Shown piece after piece: positions 22,801 through 29,111 of a stretch of 47,204 nt of DNA. Source of the stretch: Planctomycetales bacterium (GTDB lineage Bacteria; 4484-113); the NCBI GenBank assembly GCA_030606285.1, contig JAUWGS010000017.1, positions 1 through 47,204 on the forward strand, in the 5' to 3' direction. A program made the translations under genes and the position numbers. Positions within the stretch are counted from its first letter, which is position 1. Each line of letters opens with the position of its first letter. Under the pieces are notes generated by a model that saw nothing but the letters and a program-made list of their open reading frames with translations, did no database searches and was not told the origin of the DNA.

Positions 22801-23010
22801 GCCACAATCGCGGCTCTCCTGCCAACAGCGATAAGTATGCAGGAAGGTTCGGATTTCAGGAGCCCGCTGGCGGTCGCCGTCATAGGCGGAATGTTCTTCT
22901 CTACAGTTCTCACGCTCATCGTTATACCGGTGGTATACATGCTGGTTGAGCAGATTGGCGGCGGAAGGAAGCTTGCCAGCGAAGGTGGAGGAAGCACTGC
23001 GGTAGAATAG
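19825..23010 (+). CDS. RND-family efflux pump, AcrB-like
   Basis: This 1061-residue inner-membrane transporter exports substrates using the proton gradient. It has the full duplicated RND plan: a first helix, large periplasmic loop (about 35-330), TM2-6, a second loop (about 560-870) and TM8-12. Proton-relay residues are kept: the DD pair in GLVIDDAIVVQES (TM4, about 400) and the lysine in GLVTKNAILLVDFANQ (TM10, about 952). The type resembles hydrophobe/multidrug pumps more than metal pumps, which would show other TM4 charges. Substrates are not predictable. It ends the tetR-channel-smORF-adaptor-pump operon, though the -10 box of the next gene lies in its last codons. Confidence 0.93.
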   Translation: MNWIALVLRRHVFAVMILAFFTVVGLVSYSRLVLNMMPQVEIPIVTILTIYPGASPDVIAEQVTSKLEDTVSVIEGIEDLNSYSTEGASVLIVSFEEGRDIDIAAQDVRDKVALAKPELPEDAEEPMITKADINAMPVVAYSITSTSMAPRELREFVDKRIKDSLEQVTGVAQVQTMGGLEREIRVEVDPAKLEAHGLTPEAVGGAIAAANVDFPAGTLKQGPLEFVLKVPAQFRSLEEIADAVIFSEHGERLKIRDVAIVVDSTKEREMESRYNGISAIAVTVIKRSDASSVSVSHAVKQRMRELEDVFPHGVDSTVAYDLSEWVVHSLDDVKLAIVLGAILASFVVWLFVGRLSFAIPITLSILVSLIAAFSPMHFFGFSLNFISLMALAVAVGLVIDDAIVVQESIIRVHEETGDAYEAATRGTTEVGLAVLACTSTLVAVFLPVAFMKGMMGQIFKEFGLTVAFAVIFSLLVSLTLIPLMSTQTLRLGGAADARSFLTRLGAPLMTLHYGFARFYKWLQGFYARVLDAALRRPATVIFSATVFFLLAFPILTVMQKGFMPSYDTGVLQITMELPVESSLERTDAKVREVEELLTGLPEVKGYLSMVGQSVGGAMTMSITGQTNLATIAVVMPPKAERRLHLRWWGLIPVPYKHTQFDLIELMRERVKSVAGAKITVSAVAEMGQRAAPVQLSFTDPDYEKLKSVTARAQKLLAEIPGTINVDNSERAGKLEVSIIPHRDRLAELGMNPAMLGQALRVLYHGATFSTYRERGEEYDITLMFPESSRYDLASLRSLKLWSLPLEEPISLETVADLKLAQAPAAIQHYNKIRSIDVYADVLPGVGGGSVLNEWKRRMKQENVLPATTTIAALGEARMYGRMMTQFMLALILGIIFTYMVLASQFNSYRHPFTIMMSLPLAVTGALLVLMICGKGFDTMGFLGIILLMGLVTKNAILLVDFANQARARGLDVVDALKDAGNKRLRPILMTSFATIAALLPTAISMQEGSDFRSPLAVAVIGGMFFSTVLTLIVIPVVYMLVEQIGGGRKLASEGGGSTAVE
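23003..23008 (+). promoter_or_regulatory. -10 element of the DHH-like gene
   Basis: TAGAAT lies within the last codons of the pump gene and 6 nt before the GTG at 23015. The short spacing predicts a leaderless message even though the gene is packed against the operon. Confidence 0.55.
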
Positions 23011-23014
23011 TCGT

Positions 23015-24772
23015 GTGACCCGACCACTTGCCAGCTTTTTGCTCGATACCCACCGCGCGCTTACTTCCGGTGGGATTACGGAGCTATCTCACGACTGCAT
23101 TCTGCGCGGTGCGAAAGCAGCCGAGTTCGCCCTCTCGCTCCTAACTGCACTTGGAGTAAGCAAAGGCACTCTGGGCAACGCCAGACTGCTGTTCCCCTTC
23201 TTCCACTTCCTTATGCCTTCGCTGCGCGACGCACGGTCGGAGCTTCCGCGCCATCTACGTGGGTACTGGGACAGGCTTCTCACCGGAGAGCTTATCGCCA
23301 CCGATAGGGACCTGTTGCGCTGGCAATCTGCGGTGGGGACCGCCGTGAGTATCTTCGCGGAATCATGCGCGAACGGCTTTCTACCCCACCCCGTCGTTCA
23401 GGTAACCGCTCGCCCGGACGGCTCTATTCATCTCACACGCCTGGCCGGTGACTGCGACCTTAAAACGGCCGTGCCCTCGGAAATCGCGCACCGCGTGAAA
23501 TGCACCGAGCGGGGAAACCAGCCTGCACCCAATGACGAGGTGCTTTTGCTGGGCCATTTTGACGCCCACGGTCTGGCAATGATGGCCGCATCGTACCTTC
23601 ATCTGCGGTCGCTGGGCGTTGAGAATATCCTGCCCGTGTGTGGCTACGAAGAAACCGGCGACTACGGGAAGTTCTGGAAGCGCACGTTGCCCCGGCTGGT
23701 CTCGAACGAGCGCCGGTTCACCCATGCGGTGCTTGTGGATATTACCGTCTATTCCCGCGACCACAGCCGGACAATACGCGGCCTGGAATCGGCGGCACAG
23801 GCGGGCGTCCAGGTGCACCTGGTAGACCACCATCTGGACACTCTCGAATGCGTGCCGGACATGCTCGCCACGGGCGCTGAAGTGGTGCTTGCGGACATCC
23901 CCGGATGCTTCTACGGAGACGAAATCTCAAGCCAGAACCTGCCCTACTGCCTGCTCGGCGCAATGGGAGACCGTGACATCCCAATACGACACTGGTTGGG
24001 AAGTCTGAGTGCGCTGGAGCCGCCAATGCGGAGAACGCTGGATGACGCGCTCTCCAATCTGACCGGCCTGATGCACTCCGTCTCGCCGCCGCCTCGCGAG
24101 TTCAAAAAGCTGCCGATCTTCCCCGCGCATGATATCGTCGAGAGTGCTGCGGACGGCGTTGAGCAGTTCGCCGCAAACCTGCAACGTATCTGCAAAGATG
24201 GCTACGCGGTGCCGGTGAAACCGGACGAGCAAGTTGCGCGAACGCAGGACAAGGCCTTTGCAGCAGGCCAGCACTGGTTCATTCCGCAGTGCGAAAACAA
24301 GGCGAACGCGACCGTTGAAGAGCCTAAACTTGCGGAACTCGGCGCTGTTCTCCTGGTGACGGAGCAGCTACCGATGCTTGGACGCGGGTGGTACGAAGCG
24401 CTGGAGAATCTAATTTCGCTGCATGAATCCTGCCATTATGCACTGGCAGGTCGCTACCTGACGGGAAGAGGCTTCAACTTCCTCTGCCTGAAGGACTGGC
24501 GCAAGCTGAGACTCCCTCCGCCGCTGGCGTTCGTGCCGGAAGAGGGGCGCGGCCAGACTGTCGGCCACTACGGCGCATTCTGGTTCAACTTCGGCGAGGC
24601 GGCGGACGCTGAACGAATGCTGACGTCGTTTATCAAAGCAGTGAACCGTTATCTGGGCGTGAAAGGGGGCCGCGTGCAGGCCGCCGTCAGGCGAACACTG
24701 CTGCGGATACTCGATACACCGCCGAAGGCCAAACGTCCGGCGGCTGAGCAAACTAATAACCAAACCCGATAG
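23015..24772 (+). CDS. DHH-type phosphoesterase-like protein
   Basis: This 585-residue protein has, in its middle, features of the DHH superfamily: LLGHFDAHGLAMMAASYL near residue 182 (motif I-like, with Asp-Ala-His replacing the usual DxD), VLVDITVYSRD near 240 and VHLVDHHLDT near 268 (the DHH motif). DHH proteins are metal-dependent phosphoesterases acting on nucleic acids or small phosphates. The 170-residue N-terminal and long C-terminal parts are not recognised. Substitution in motif I means catalysis should not be assumed. The GTG start is 6 nt from a -10 box. The DUF4139 gene follows after 14 bp and probably shares the transcript. Confidence 0.6.
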   Translation: MTRPLASFLLDTHRALTSGGITELSHDCILRGAKAAEFALSLLTALGVSKGTLGNARLLFPFFHFLMPSLRDARSELPRHLRGYWDRLLTGELIATDRDLLRWQSAVGTAVSIFAESCANGFLPHPVVQVTARPDGSIHLTRLAGDCDLKTAVPSEIAHRVKCTERGNQPAPNDEVLLLGHFDAHGLAMMAASYLHLRSLGVENILPVCGYEETGDYGKFWKRTLPRLVSNERRFTHAVLVDITVYSRDHSRTIRGLESAAQAGVQVHLVDHHLDTLECVPDMLATGAEVVLADIPGCFYGDEISSQNLPYCLLGAMGDRDIPIRHWLGSLSALEPPMRRTLDDALSNLTGLMHSVSPPPREFKKLPIFPAHDIVESAADGVEQFAANLQRICKDGYAVPVKPDEQVARTQDKAFAAGQHWFIPQCENKANATVEEPKLAELGAVLLVTEQLPMLGRGWYEALENLISLHESCHYALAGRYLTGRGFNFLCLKDWRKLRLPPPLAFVPEEGRGQTVGHYGAFWFNFGEAADAERMLTSFIKAVNRYLGVKGGRVQAAVRRTLLRILDTPPKAKRPAAEQTNNQTR

Positions 24773-24786
24773 ATCAGGAGGAGATT

Positions 24787-26145
24787 ATGAAAAGGATACT
24801 TCTGCAAATTCTTGCTGTCATTGTGGCAGTGACAGCGTGCAACGCCGTGCTGGCGGCGGAGGTCGGCACGGTAGACGATGTGGCGCTCACCGTCTACAAT
24901 CAGAATCTGGCACTGGTCAAGGAGGTGCGCACGTTCACGTTTGAGGAGGGCCTGAACTTCCTAACGCTCACCGGTGTTCCCAGCGCCATTGACACAACCA
25001 GCGTCCATTTCAAGCCACTGCAGGGCGAAATCCAGTTGCTGGAGCAGAACTATGACTACGACCTGGTCAGCCGGAACAAGCTGCTTCAGAAGTACATCGG
25101 ACACACGATTACCGTTGTGGACGAGAAGGGAGAGGCAAAACAGGTCGTTCTCCTTTCGGTGGCTGACGGCATCGTCGTGGACTACAAGGGCAAGATACTG
25201 CTCAATCCGCCGGGAAGCCTGGAACTCCCCAGCCTGCCGGGAGGGCTGTTGCTGCGGCCAACGCTGGAATGGCAGGTATTTTCGCCCAGAGCTTTCACCA
25301 CATCCGGCGAGGTCAGCTACCTCTCAACCGGCCTTTCGTGGAGCGCGGATTACGTGGCAATGCTGTCCGACAGTGAGAAGCTCGCCGACCTAGAAAGCTG
25401 GGTGACGATGAGCAACAACTCCGGCGCAGGCTACGAAAACGCCAAGCTCAAGCTTGTGGCCGGTGAGATTCACCGTGCGCAGCCACCGATGCCGACGCGG
25501 GGCAAGATGCTCGCAGAAGCGGAGATGATGCGCGACGGCGCGGGTTTCGCCGAGGAAGCGTTCTTCGAGTATCACCTCTACACGCTCCAGCGCCGCACCA
25601 CGATCAAAGACCGGCAGGAAAAGCAGATCTCGCTGCTCACCGGCAACAACATCCCCGTGACCAAAATCTACACGTACGACCCCGACTGGCGCGGAGACAG
25701 TGTCGAAGTGCGCATCGAGTTCAAGAATTCCGAGCAAAACGGCATCGGCATCCCGCTGCCAGCCGGACGCGTGCGGGTGTTCAAGCGCGACAGCGAGGGA
25801 ATGGCGCAGCTCGTGGGCGAGGACAACATCGGCCACACGCCGAAGGACGAGATGGTGCGACTGCTGCTGGGCAACGCCTTCGACATCAAGGGCGAGAAGA
25901 CCCAGACGGATTACCTGGACAAGCACCGGGGCTACCAGGCGAGCTACGAGGTCGTGCTGCGCAACCACAAGGACGAGAGCGTCTTCGTGCTCGTGCCGCA
26001 GCACATCGGCTATGCGAACTGGAAGGTGATTGCGAGCAGCTTGGATTACACGAAAAAGGACGCCACGACCATCGAGTTCCGCGTCCCGGTGGCAGTTGAC
26101 GGCGAAGCCAAACTCACCTACACCCTCGACGTCTGGTGGCGGTAG
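24787..26145 (+). CDS. Secreted DUF4139-domain protein
   Basis: This 452-residue protein has a signal peptide (LLQILAVIVAVTACNAVLAA) and then a beta-rich body resembling DUF4139 proteins: the opening VALTVYNQNLALVKEVR, the central LSWSADYVAMLSD near 190 and the C-terminal strands with KIYTYDP and IGIPLPAGRVRVFKRD. A cysteine near the cleavage site (TACNA) could allow lipidation, but it fits a lipobox poorly. The family's function is unknown. The ATG has a strong AGGAGGAG site, as expected for an internal operon gene; the upstream DHH-like gene ends 14 bp before. Confidence 0.8.
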   Translation: MKRILLQILAVIVAVTACNAVLAAEVGTVDDVALTVYNQNLALVKEVRTFTFEEGLNFLTLTGVPSAIDTTSVHFKPLQGEIQLLEQNYDYDLVSRNKLLQKYIGHTITVVDEKGEAKQVVLLSVADGIVVDYKGKILLNPPGSLELPSLPGGLLLRPTLEWQVFSPRAFTTSGEVSYLSTGLSWSADYVAMLSDSEKLADLESWVTMSNNSGAGYENAKLKLVAGEIHRAQPPMPTRGKMLAEAEMMRDGAGFAEEAFFEYHLYTLQRRTTIKDRQEKQISLLTGNNIPVTKIYTYDPDWRGDSVEVRIEFKNSEQNGIGIPLPAGRVRVFKRDSEGMAQLVGEDNIGHTPKDEMVRLLLGNAFDIKGEKTQTDYLDKHRGYQASYEVVLRNHKDESVFVLVPQHIGYANWKVIASSLDYTKKDATTIEFRVPVAVDGEAKLTYTLDVWWR

Positions 26146-26157
26146 GGGTATAAGGCG

Positions 26158-26276
26158 CTGTAGGGCGGGGTCCTCCATAGGCGGATAAATCTCCGCGCCC
26201 CGCCGTGCCCTCCCCCCCACCGGGTAGGCCGGGCTAACCAGCCCGGCTATTAAGAGCGGCGCTGGTCAGCGCCGCC
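26158..26276. repeat. Cluster of three hairpin repeats
   Basis: ctgtagggcggggtcctcca begins an element closing in ctccgcgccccgcc (26158-26206). It is followed by GCCGGGCTAACCAGCCCGGC (26228-26247) and GGCGCTGGTCAGCGCC (26257-26272) with the usual tactcttggggta tail. They fill the gap after the DUF4139 gene and could end its transcript. Confidence 0.6.
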
Positions 26277-26364
26277 TACTCTTGGGGTAGGTGCCGTCGA
26301 TCTGGAGAAGCAGGACGTTCACGCAGAAGCTCCTAGAGGGTAGACCGAAGAGCGGGAGAGCCGG

Positions 26365-26370
26365 TAGAAT
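26365..26370 (+). promoter_or_regulatory. -10 element of the 26377 gene
   Basis: TAGAAT, preceded by gccgg, then 6 nt and the ATG. There is no Shine-Dalgarno sequence; a leaderless message is likely. Confidence 0.55.
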
Positions 26371-26376
26371 GGGGAT

Positions 26377-27057
26377 ATGAGCGCTGGATTGCTACAGCGG
26401 GACTGGGTTGTCACTGCAGTTATATTTGTTGCAGGTCTGGCCGTTGGGTTCTTGGCGAGTGAAATACTAGCGGCGGCCTTCGGCAGGACGCGATGGGAAG
26501 CTGTGCTGGATTTGGCGCCGCCTTTCCTGGCCTGTGTGGCTACGGTGCTATTGGTCTGGGTTGGGTTGAGCGCAAACCGGGTATCCGAGCGAATGCTGGA
26601 GGTAGCCCGTGCGGCAAAGAAGACGCAGCTGACGGTGGCGTCGGTGCGCGAACAGATAGAAGTCAGGATGGCGACAATTCGCCTAGCAGCGGAGTTCAGG
26701 AATGTTGCGTTGACGCTCACTGGGCTTAGTGTTCTGCGGAGAATGATCTCCGACTGGACAGCGTTGGCCTGCGCGTTTGTACCTGTAGGCGACTGGCCCT
26801 TTGCAAAAGGCGACGAGGACTCCCCGGGCGAATTCACGACGCTGGCACAGACCCTCTGCGGGCGAAAAAGAGCTGGTAAGGAGGTGTCGGTTGCTGACCA
26901 CCAGGAACTGGATAGGTTGGCGACGGTAATTTCGGAGCGGCTTGTTTCCTGGGTCGTGTCTCACACAGAACCGACTTCGGTTTCAATGGTCTTAGAGAAG
27001 ATGCGGGAACATTGGCGAGCGGACGAGAGGGGGCAACAGTCAAAGGAGGATAAGTAG
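26377..27057 (+). CDS. Unrecognised membrane protein with two N-terminal helices
   Basis: This 226-residue protein is not recognised. Two hydrophobic helices lie at about 11-35 (VVTAVIFVAGLAVGFLASEI) and 45-68 (LAPPFLACVATVLLVWVGL), followed by a long, mostly helical soluble part of about 155 residues with a basic stretch (RAAKKTQ). The plan is of an inner-membrane anchor with a cytoplasmic helical domain, as in many membrane-tethered hypothetical proteins. The gene stands alone, has its own -10 box and ends before the convergent repeat-protein gene. Confidence 0.6.
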   Translation: MSAGLLQRDWVVTAVIFVAGLAVGFLASEILAAAFGRTRWEAVLDLAPPFLACVATVLLVWVGLSANRVSERMLEVARAAKKTQLTVASVREQIEVRMATIRLAAEFRNVALTLTGLSVLRRMISDWTALACAFVPVGDWPFAKGDEDSPGEFTTLAQTLCGRKRAGKEVSVADHQELDRLATVISERLVSWVVSHTEPTSVSMVLEKMREHWRADERGQQSKEDK

Positions 27058-27145
27058 CTCACTCTCCCACCTCGTTAAGCCCGCCGGTGTCTTCGACGGG
27101 GCGGGTAAACAGTGGTCTTCCTTCGCGCGCGATGCGCTGGTGTGC

Positions 27146-27670
27146 CTACGGCGCGGAGAAGAGGATACGCCCCTGAGCGTCAGCGAGCCGAATACCCGGT
27201 GTGCCGTCAGGGAGCACGTGGAGCGTGGCGCGTGTGTTGCCCTGAGCGTCAGAGAGCTCAAGAATCGGTGAGACGCTAGGGACCACGGAGAGCATGGCGC
27301 GTGTCTTGCCCTGAGCGTCAGCGAGGCCAAGACTCGGTGTGCCGTCAGGGAGCACGGTGAGCCCGGCGCGTGGCTTGCCCTGAGCGTCAGAGAGGACAAG
27401 AACCGGTGTGCCGTCAGTGCGCACGGCGAGCATGGCGCGTGGCTTGCCCTGAGCGTCAAAGAGGTCAAGTCGCGGTGAGCCGTCAGGGCGCACGGAGAGC
27501 ACGGCGCGTATCTTGTCCTGAGCGTCAGCGAGGCAAAGAGACGGTGTGCCGTCAGGGAGCACGTTGAGCTCGACGCGTGGCTTGCCCTGAGCGTCCACTA
27601 CCACGAAGCTTTTGGCGCGGATTTCGTCGGGAATACCGGCTTGCGCCTCGGCAGGCTGAGAGGTTTTCAT
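27146..27670 (-). CDS. 23-residue-repeat protein without signal peptide
   Basis: This 174-residue protein consists of about six repeats of 23 residues on the pattern DAQGKPRAMLxVLPDGTPxL, capped by DAQGRILFSAP. Such short Gly/Asp-turn repeats suggest a beta-solenoid or stacked beta-hairpins. Its N-terminus (MKTSQPAEAQAGIPDEIRAK) matches residues 24-43 of the upstream paralog, whose membrane segment comes before that point. This copy therefore starts after the point where a signal would be, and is probably cytoplasmic or non-functional. The ATG at 27670 is 7 nt after TATAAT; an in-frame ATG at 27679 lies inside that box. Function unknown. Confidence 0.6.
   Translation of the reverse strand: MKTSQPAEAQAGIPDEIRAKSFVVVDAQGKPRVELNVLPDGTPSLCLADAQDKIRAVLSVRPDGSPRLDLFDAQGKPRAMLAVRTDGTPVLVLSDAQGKPRAGLTVLPDGTPSLGLADAQGKTRAMLSVVPSVSPILELSDAQGNTRATLHVLPDGTPGIRLADAQGRILFSAP
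27165..27600. repeat. 69-bp tandem coding repeats, array 1
   Basis: The word ccctgagcgtcag recurs every 69 bp (for example 27240, 27309, 27378), that is 23 codons, through the smaller repeat protein. As 69 is a multiple of three, false open frames appear on both strands. Confidence 0.75.
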
Positions 27671-27677
27671 AATACCC

Positions 27678-27683
27678 ATTATA
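27678..27683 (-). promoter_or_regulatory. -10 element of the small repeat-protein gene
   Basis: TATAAT on the minus strand in the 26-bp gap between the two repeat-protein genes, 7 nt before the ATG at 27670. Confidence 0.6.
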
Positions 27684-27696
27684 CCCCGAAAGGTCG

Positions 27697-28575
27697 CTAC
27701 GGGGCGGAGAAGAGGACACGCCCCTGAGCGTCCCAGAGGCCAAGACCCGGTCGGCCGTCATCAAGCACGCCGAGCACGGCGCGTATCTCGCCCTGAGCGT
27801 CATAGAGGTTAAGACCCGGTACGCCGTCATCAAGCACACCGAGCACGGCGCGTATCTCGCCCTGAGCGTCATAGAGGTCAAGACCCGGTGCGCCGTCATC
27901 AAGCACGCCGAGCACGGCGCGCGGCATCCCCGTAGAGTCGTAGAGCCTTAACGCTGGAGACCCATCTGAGTCGACGACAACGCCCACTCGGTCGTTTCCG
28001 ACTGAGTCGGCCATGTACAATCCAGGAGAACCGTCTTTTTGTAGCCTGATAAGCGCACGCACCTTTTCGTTGGAGTCGGCGAGCGCTAAATACGGAGAGC
28101 CATCTGGGACCAGTCCAATCCATGTGCGGGGATTCCCGCTGGAGTCAGAGAGGTGCAAACGTGGAGAGCCGTCAGCACTGACGCTAATACTCGCGCGGTT
28201 CATTTCATCGGCGTCACAGAGCCTCAGCTCCGGCGTGCCGCCAGGAAATGCGATAAGCTCCGCAGCAACACCTGTCTTCGCATCACAGAGCGTTATCCCT
28301 GCCGCACCGCCAATAAGCGTGGGGAGTGTGTAAAATGACGCTCTATTCGTCCCGTTCGCGTTATAAAGCCGTATAGCTGGCATGTCCACGGGTGCAGAAA
28401 TCTCAATCCTGGTTCTTCCTTCATCATCAACAACCACGAATCTCTTCGCGCGGATTTCATCGGGAGCCCCGGCTTGCGCCTCCGCGGGCTGGGAAGTTCT
28501 CATACACCAGCCGAGCCAGACGATTGAGAGCACTAATAGGACTGCCCAGATTCTCCAGAAGTATCCACTCATCAT
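27697..28575 (-). CDS. Membrane-anchored 23-residue-repeat protein
   Basis: This 292-residue protein starts with a hydrophobic segment (IWAVLLVLSIVWLGW, about 7-22), a membrane anchor or uncleaved signal, then PAEAQAG-PDEIRAK and about ten 23-residue repeats of the type IRAVLGVLDDGxPGLxLYDAQGE. It ends in DAQGRVLFSAP like its neighbour. The last three repeats are almost identical, pointing to recent duplication. I chose the ATG at 28575 (MMSGYFW), which has a GGGGAGGAAAG site and a -10 box about 30 bp upstream; the open frame extends further to 28674 without support. Probably an extracytoplasmic structural or binding protein; function unknown. Confidence 0.65.
   Translation of the reverse strand: MMSGYFWRIWAVLLVLSIVWLGWCMRTSQPAEAQAGAPDEIRAKRFVVVDDEGRTRIEISAPVDMPAIRLYNANGTNRASFYTLPTLIGGAAGITLCDAKTGVAAELIAFPGGTPELRLCDADEMNRASISVSADGSPRLHLSDSSGNPRTWIGLVPDGSPYLALADSNEKVRALIRLQKDGSPGLYMADSVGNDRVGVVVDSDGSPALRLYDSTGMPRAVLGVLDDGAPGLDLYDAQGEIRAVLGVLDDGVPGLNLYDAQGEIRAVLGVLDDGRPGLGLWDAQGRVLFSAP
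27720..27935. repeat. 69-bp tandem coding repeats, array 2 (near-identical units)
   Basis: Three consecutive 69-bp units sharing ccgagcacggcgcgtatctc and ccctgagcgtcatagaggt are almost identical, while units further upstream in the gene have drifted. This is the pattern of a recent local expansion. Confidence 0.75.
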
Positions 28576-28606
28576 CTTTCCTCCCCGTTGAAGTAGGACA
28601 GGCATT

Positions 28607-28615
28607 AAGATAGCA
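28607..28615 (-). promoter_or_regulatory. Extended -10 of the membrane-anchored repeat-protein gene
   Basis: TGC-TATCTT on the minus strand. It leaves a leader of about 25 nt with a GGGGAGGAAAG ribosome-binding site before ATG 28575. Confidence 0.45.
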
Positions 28616-28697
28616 GAGGTTTGCCTAGAAGTCATCTCTGTGGAATCACGGGCAAGCGCCCGCGTGCTCATCACGCAGAAGGACGCGCTCAGCGTCC

Positions 28698-28721
28698 GTA
28701 GGGGCGCAGCATGCTGCGCCC
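28698..28721. repeat. REP-like palindrome (GGGCRCAGC family)
   Basis: GGGCGCAGCATGCTGCGCCC is a perfect 20-bp palindrome with a compensating change in both arms relative to the common GGGCACAGCATGCTGTGCCC, preceded by gtag. Confidence 0.7.
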
Positions 28722-28889
28722 GTTATCCCTCTAGCGGGGTGCTGGCTATATGGAACACTCGCACCTTTGGCAGGATACTCGGTTTGCGCCCACAAGCGGA
28801 TGCCTCTCGCTGCGGGTGGGGATGACCGTGGCTGCATTTGGGGGTGCAGCTGTTTTCCAGAATCTGTTGACTCACGGCAGCTGCCGAAC

Positions 28890-28913
28890 GGGCACAGCGT
28901 GCTGTGCCCCTAC
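28890..28913. repeat. REP-like palindrome (GGGCACAGC family)
   Basis: GGGCACAGCGTGCTGTGCCC followed by ctac. It matches the RAYT-associated palindrome with one change in the centre. Confidence 0.7.
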
Positions 28914-28978
28914 AGAAGGCGGGGCGCGGAGACCCTCCTTCACCAAGGTTCCGGCGGGCAAGCCCTGCCCTACAATCC

Positions 28979-29040
28979 GGACGCGCGACCTCCAGGTCGC
29001 GCGATTAAGGTGTGGTGACCTAGAGGTCCCCACTCCGACT
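28979..29040. repeat. Intergenic hairpin element (ATTAAGGTGTGG family), intact copy
   Basis: It consists of the hairpin GCGCGACCTCCAGGTCGCGC, the link attaaggtgtgg, the second hairpin GACCTAGAGGTC, and cccactccgact. Compared with 6129-6190, the arms have changed on both sides so that pairing is kept. Confidence 0.7.
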
Positions 29041-29094
29041 ATCGCACCCGGCGTACTCTTGGGGGACGCTGTAGGCATAGCCATCAGTTCCCTA

Positions 29095-29103
29095 TGCTAG
29101 ACT
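29095..29103 (+). promoter_or_regulatory. Extended -10 of the M20 peptidase gene
   Basis: TGC-TAGACT, then 8 nt and the ATG at 29112. No Shine-Dalgarno sequence. Confidence 0.55.
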
Positions 29104-29111
29104 AATCGCGG

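Larger units (their letters stand above)
28576..29111. other. 536-bp intergenic repeat cluster
   Basis: This gap holds the leader and -10 (28607-28615) of the repeat-protein gene, a GGGCGCAGCATGCTGCGCCC palindrome (28698-28721), a GGGCACAGCGTGCTGTGCCC palindrome (28890-28913), a decayed GGCGGGGCGCGGAGACC unit near 28918-28975 broken by an accaaggttccggcggg segment, an intact ATTAAGGTGTGG-family element (28979-29040), a ccggcgtactcttgggg tail, and the promoter of the M20 peptidase. No gene is supported. Confidence 0.65.

Noticed and set aside
27040-27468. 142-codon open frame on - with repeated LTLRASHAPCSP units
   Set aside because: It is the wrong frame of the 69-bp coding repeats. The period is a multiple of three, so all frames stay open, and the real frame has the DAQGK/PDGTP protein repeat.
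27160-27935. Regularly spaced repeats that could suggest a CRISPR array
   Set aside because: Units are contiguous 69-bp coding repeats without unique spacers, and no cas gene is present.
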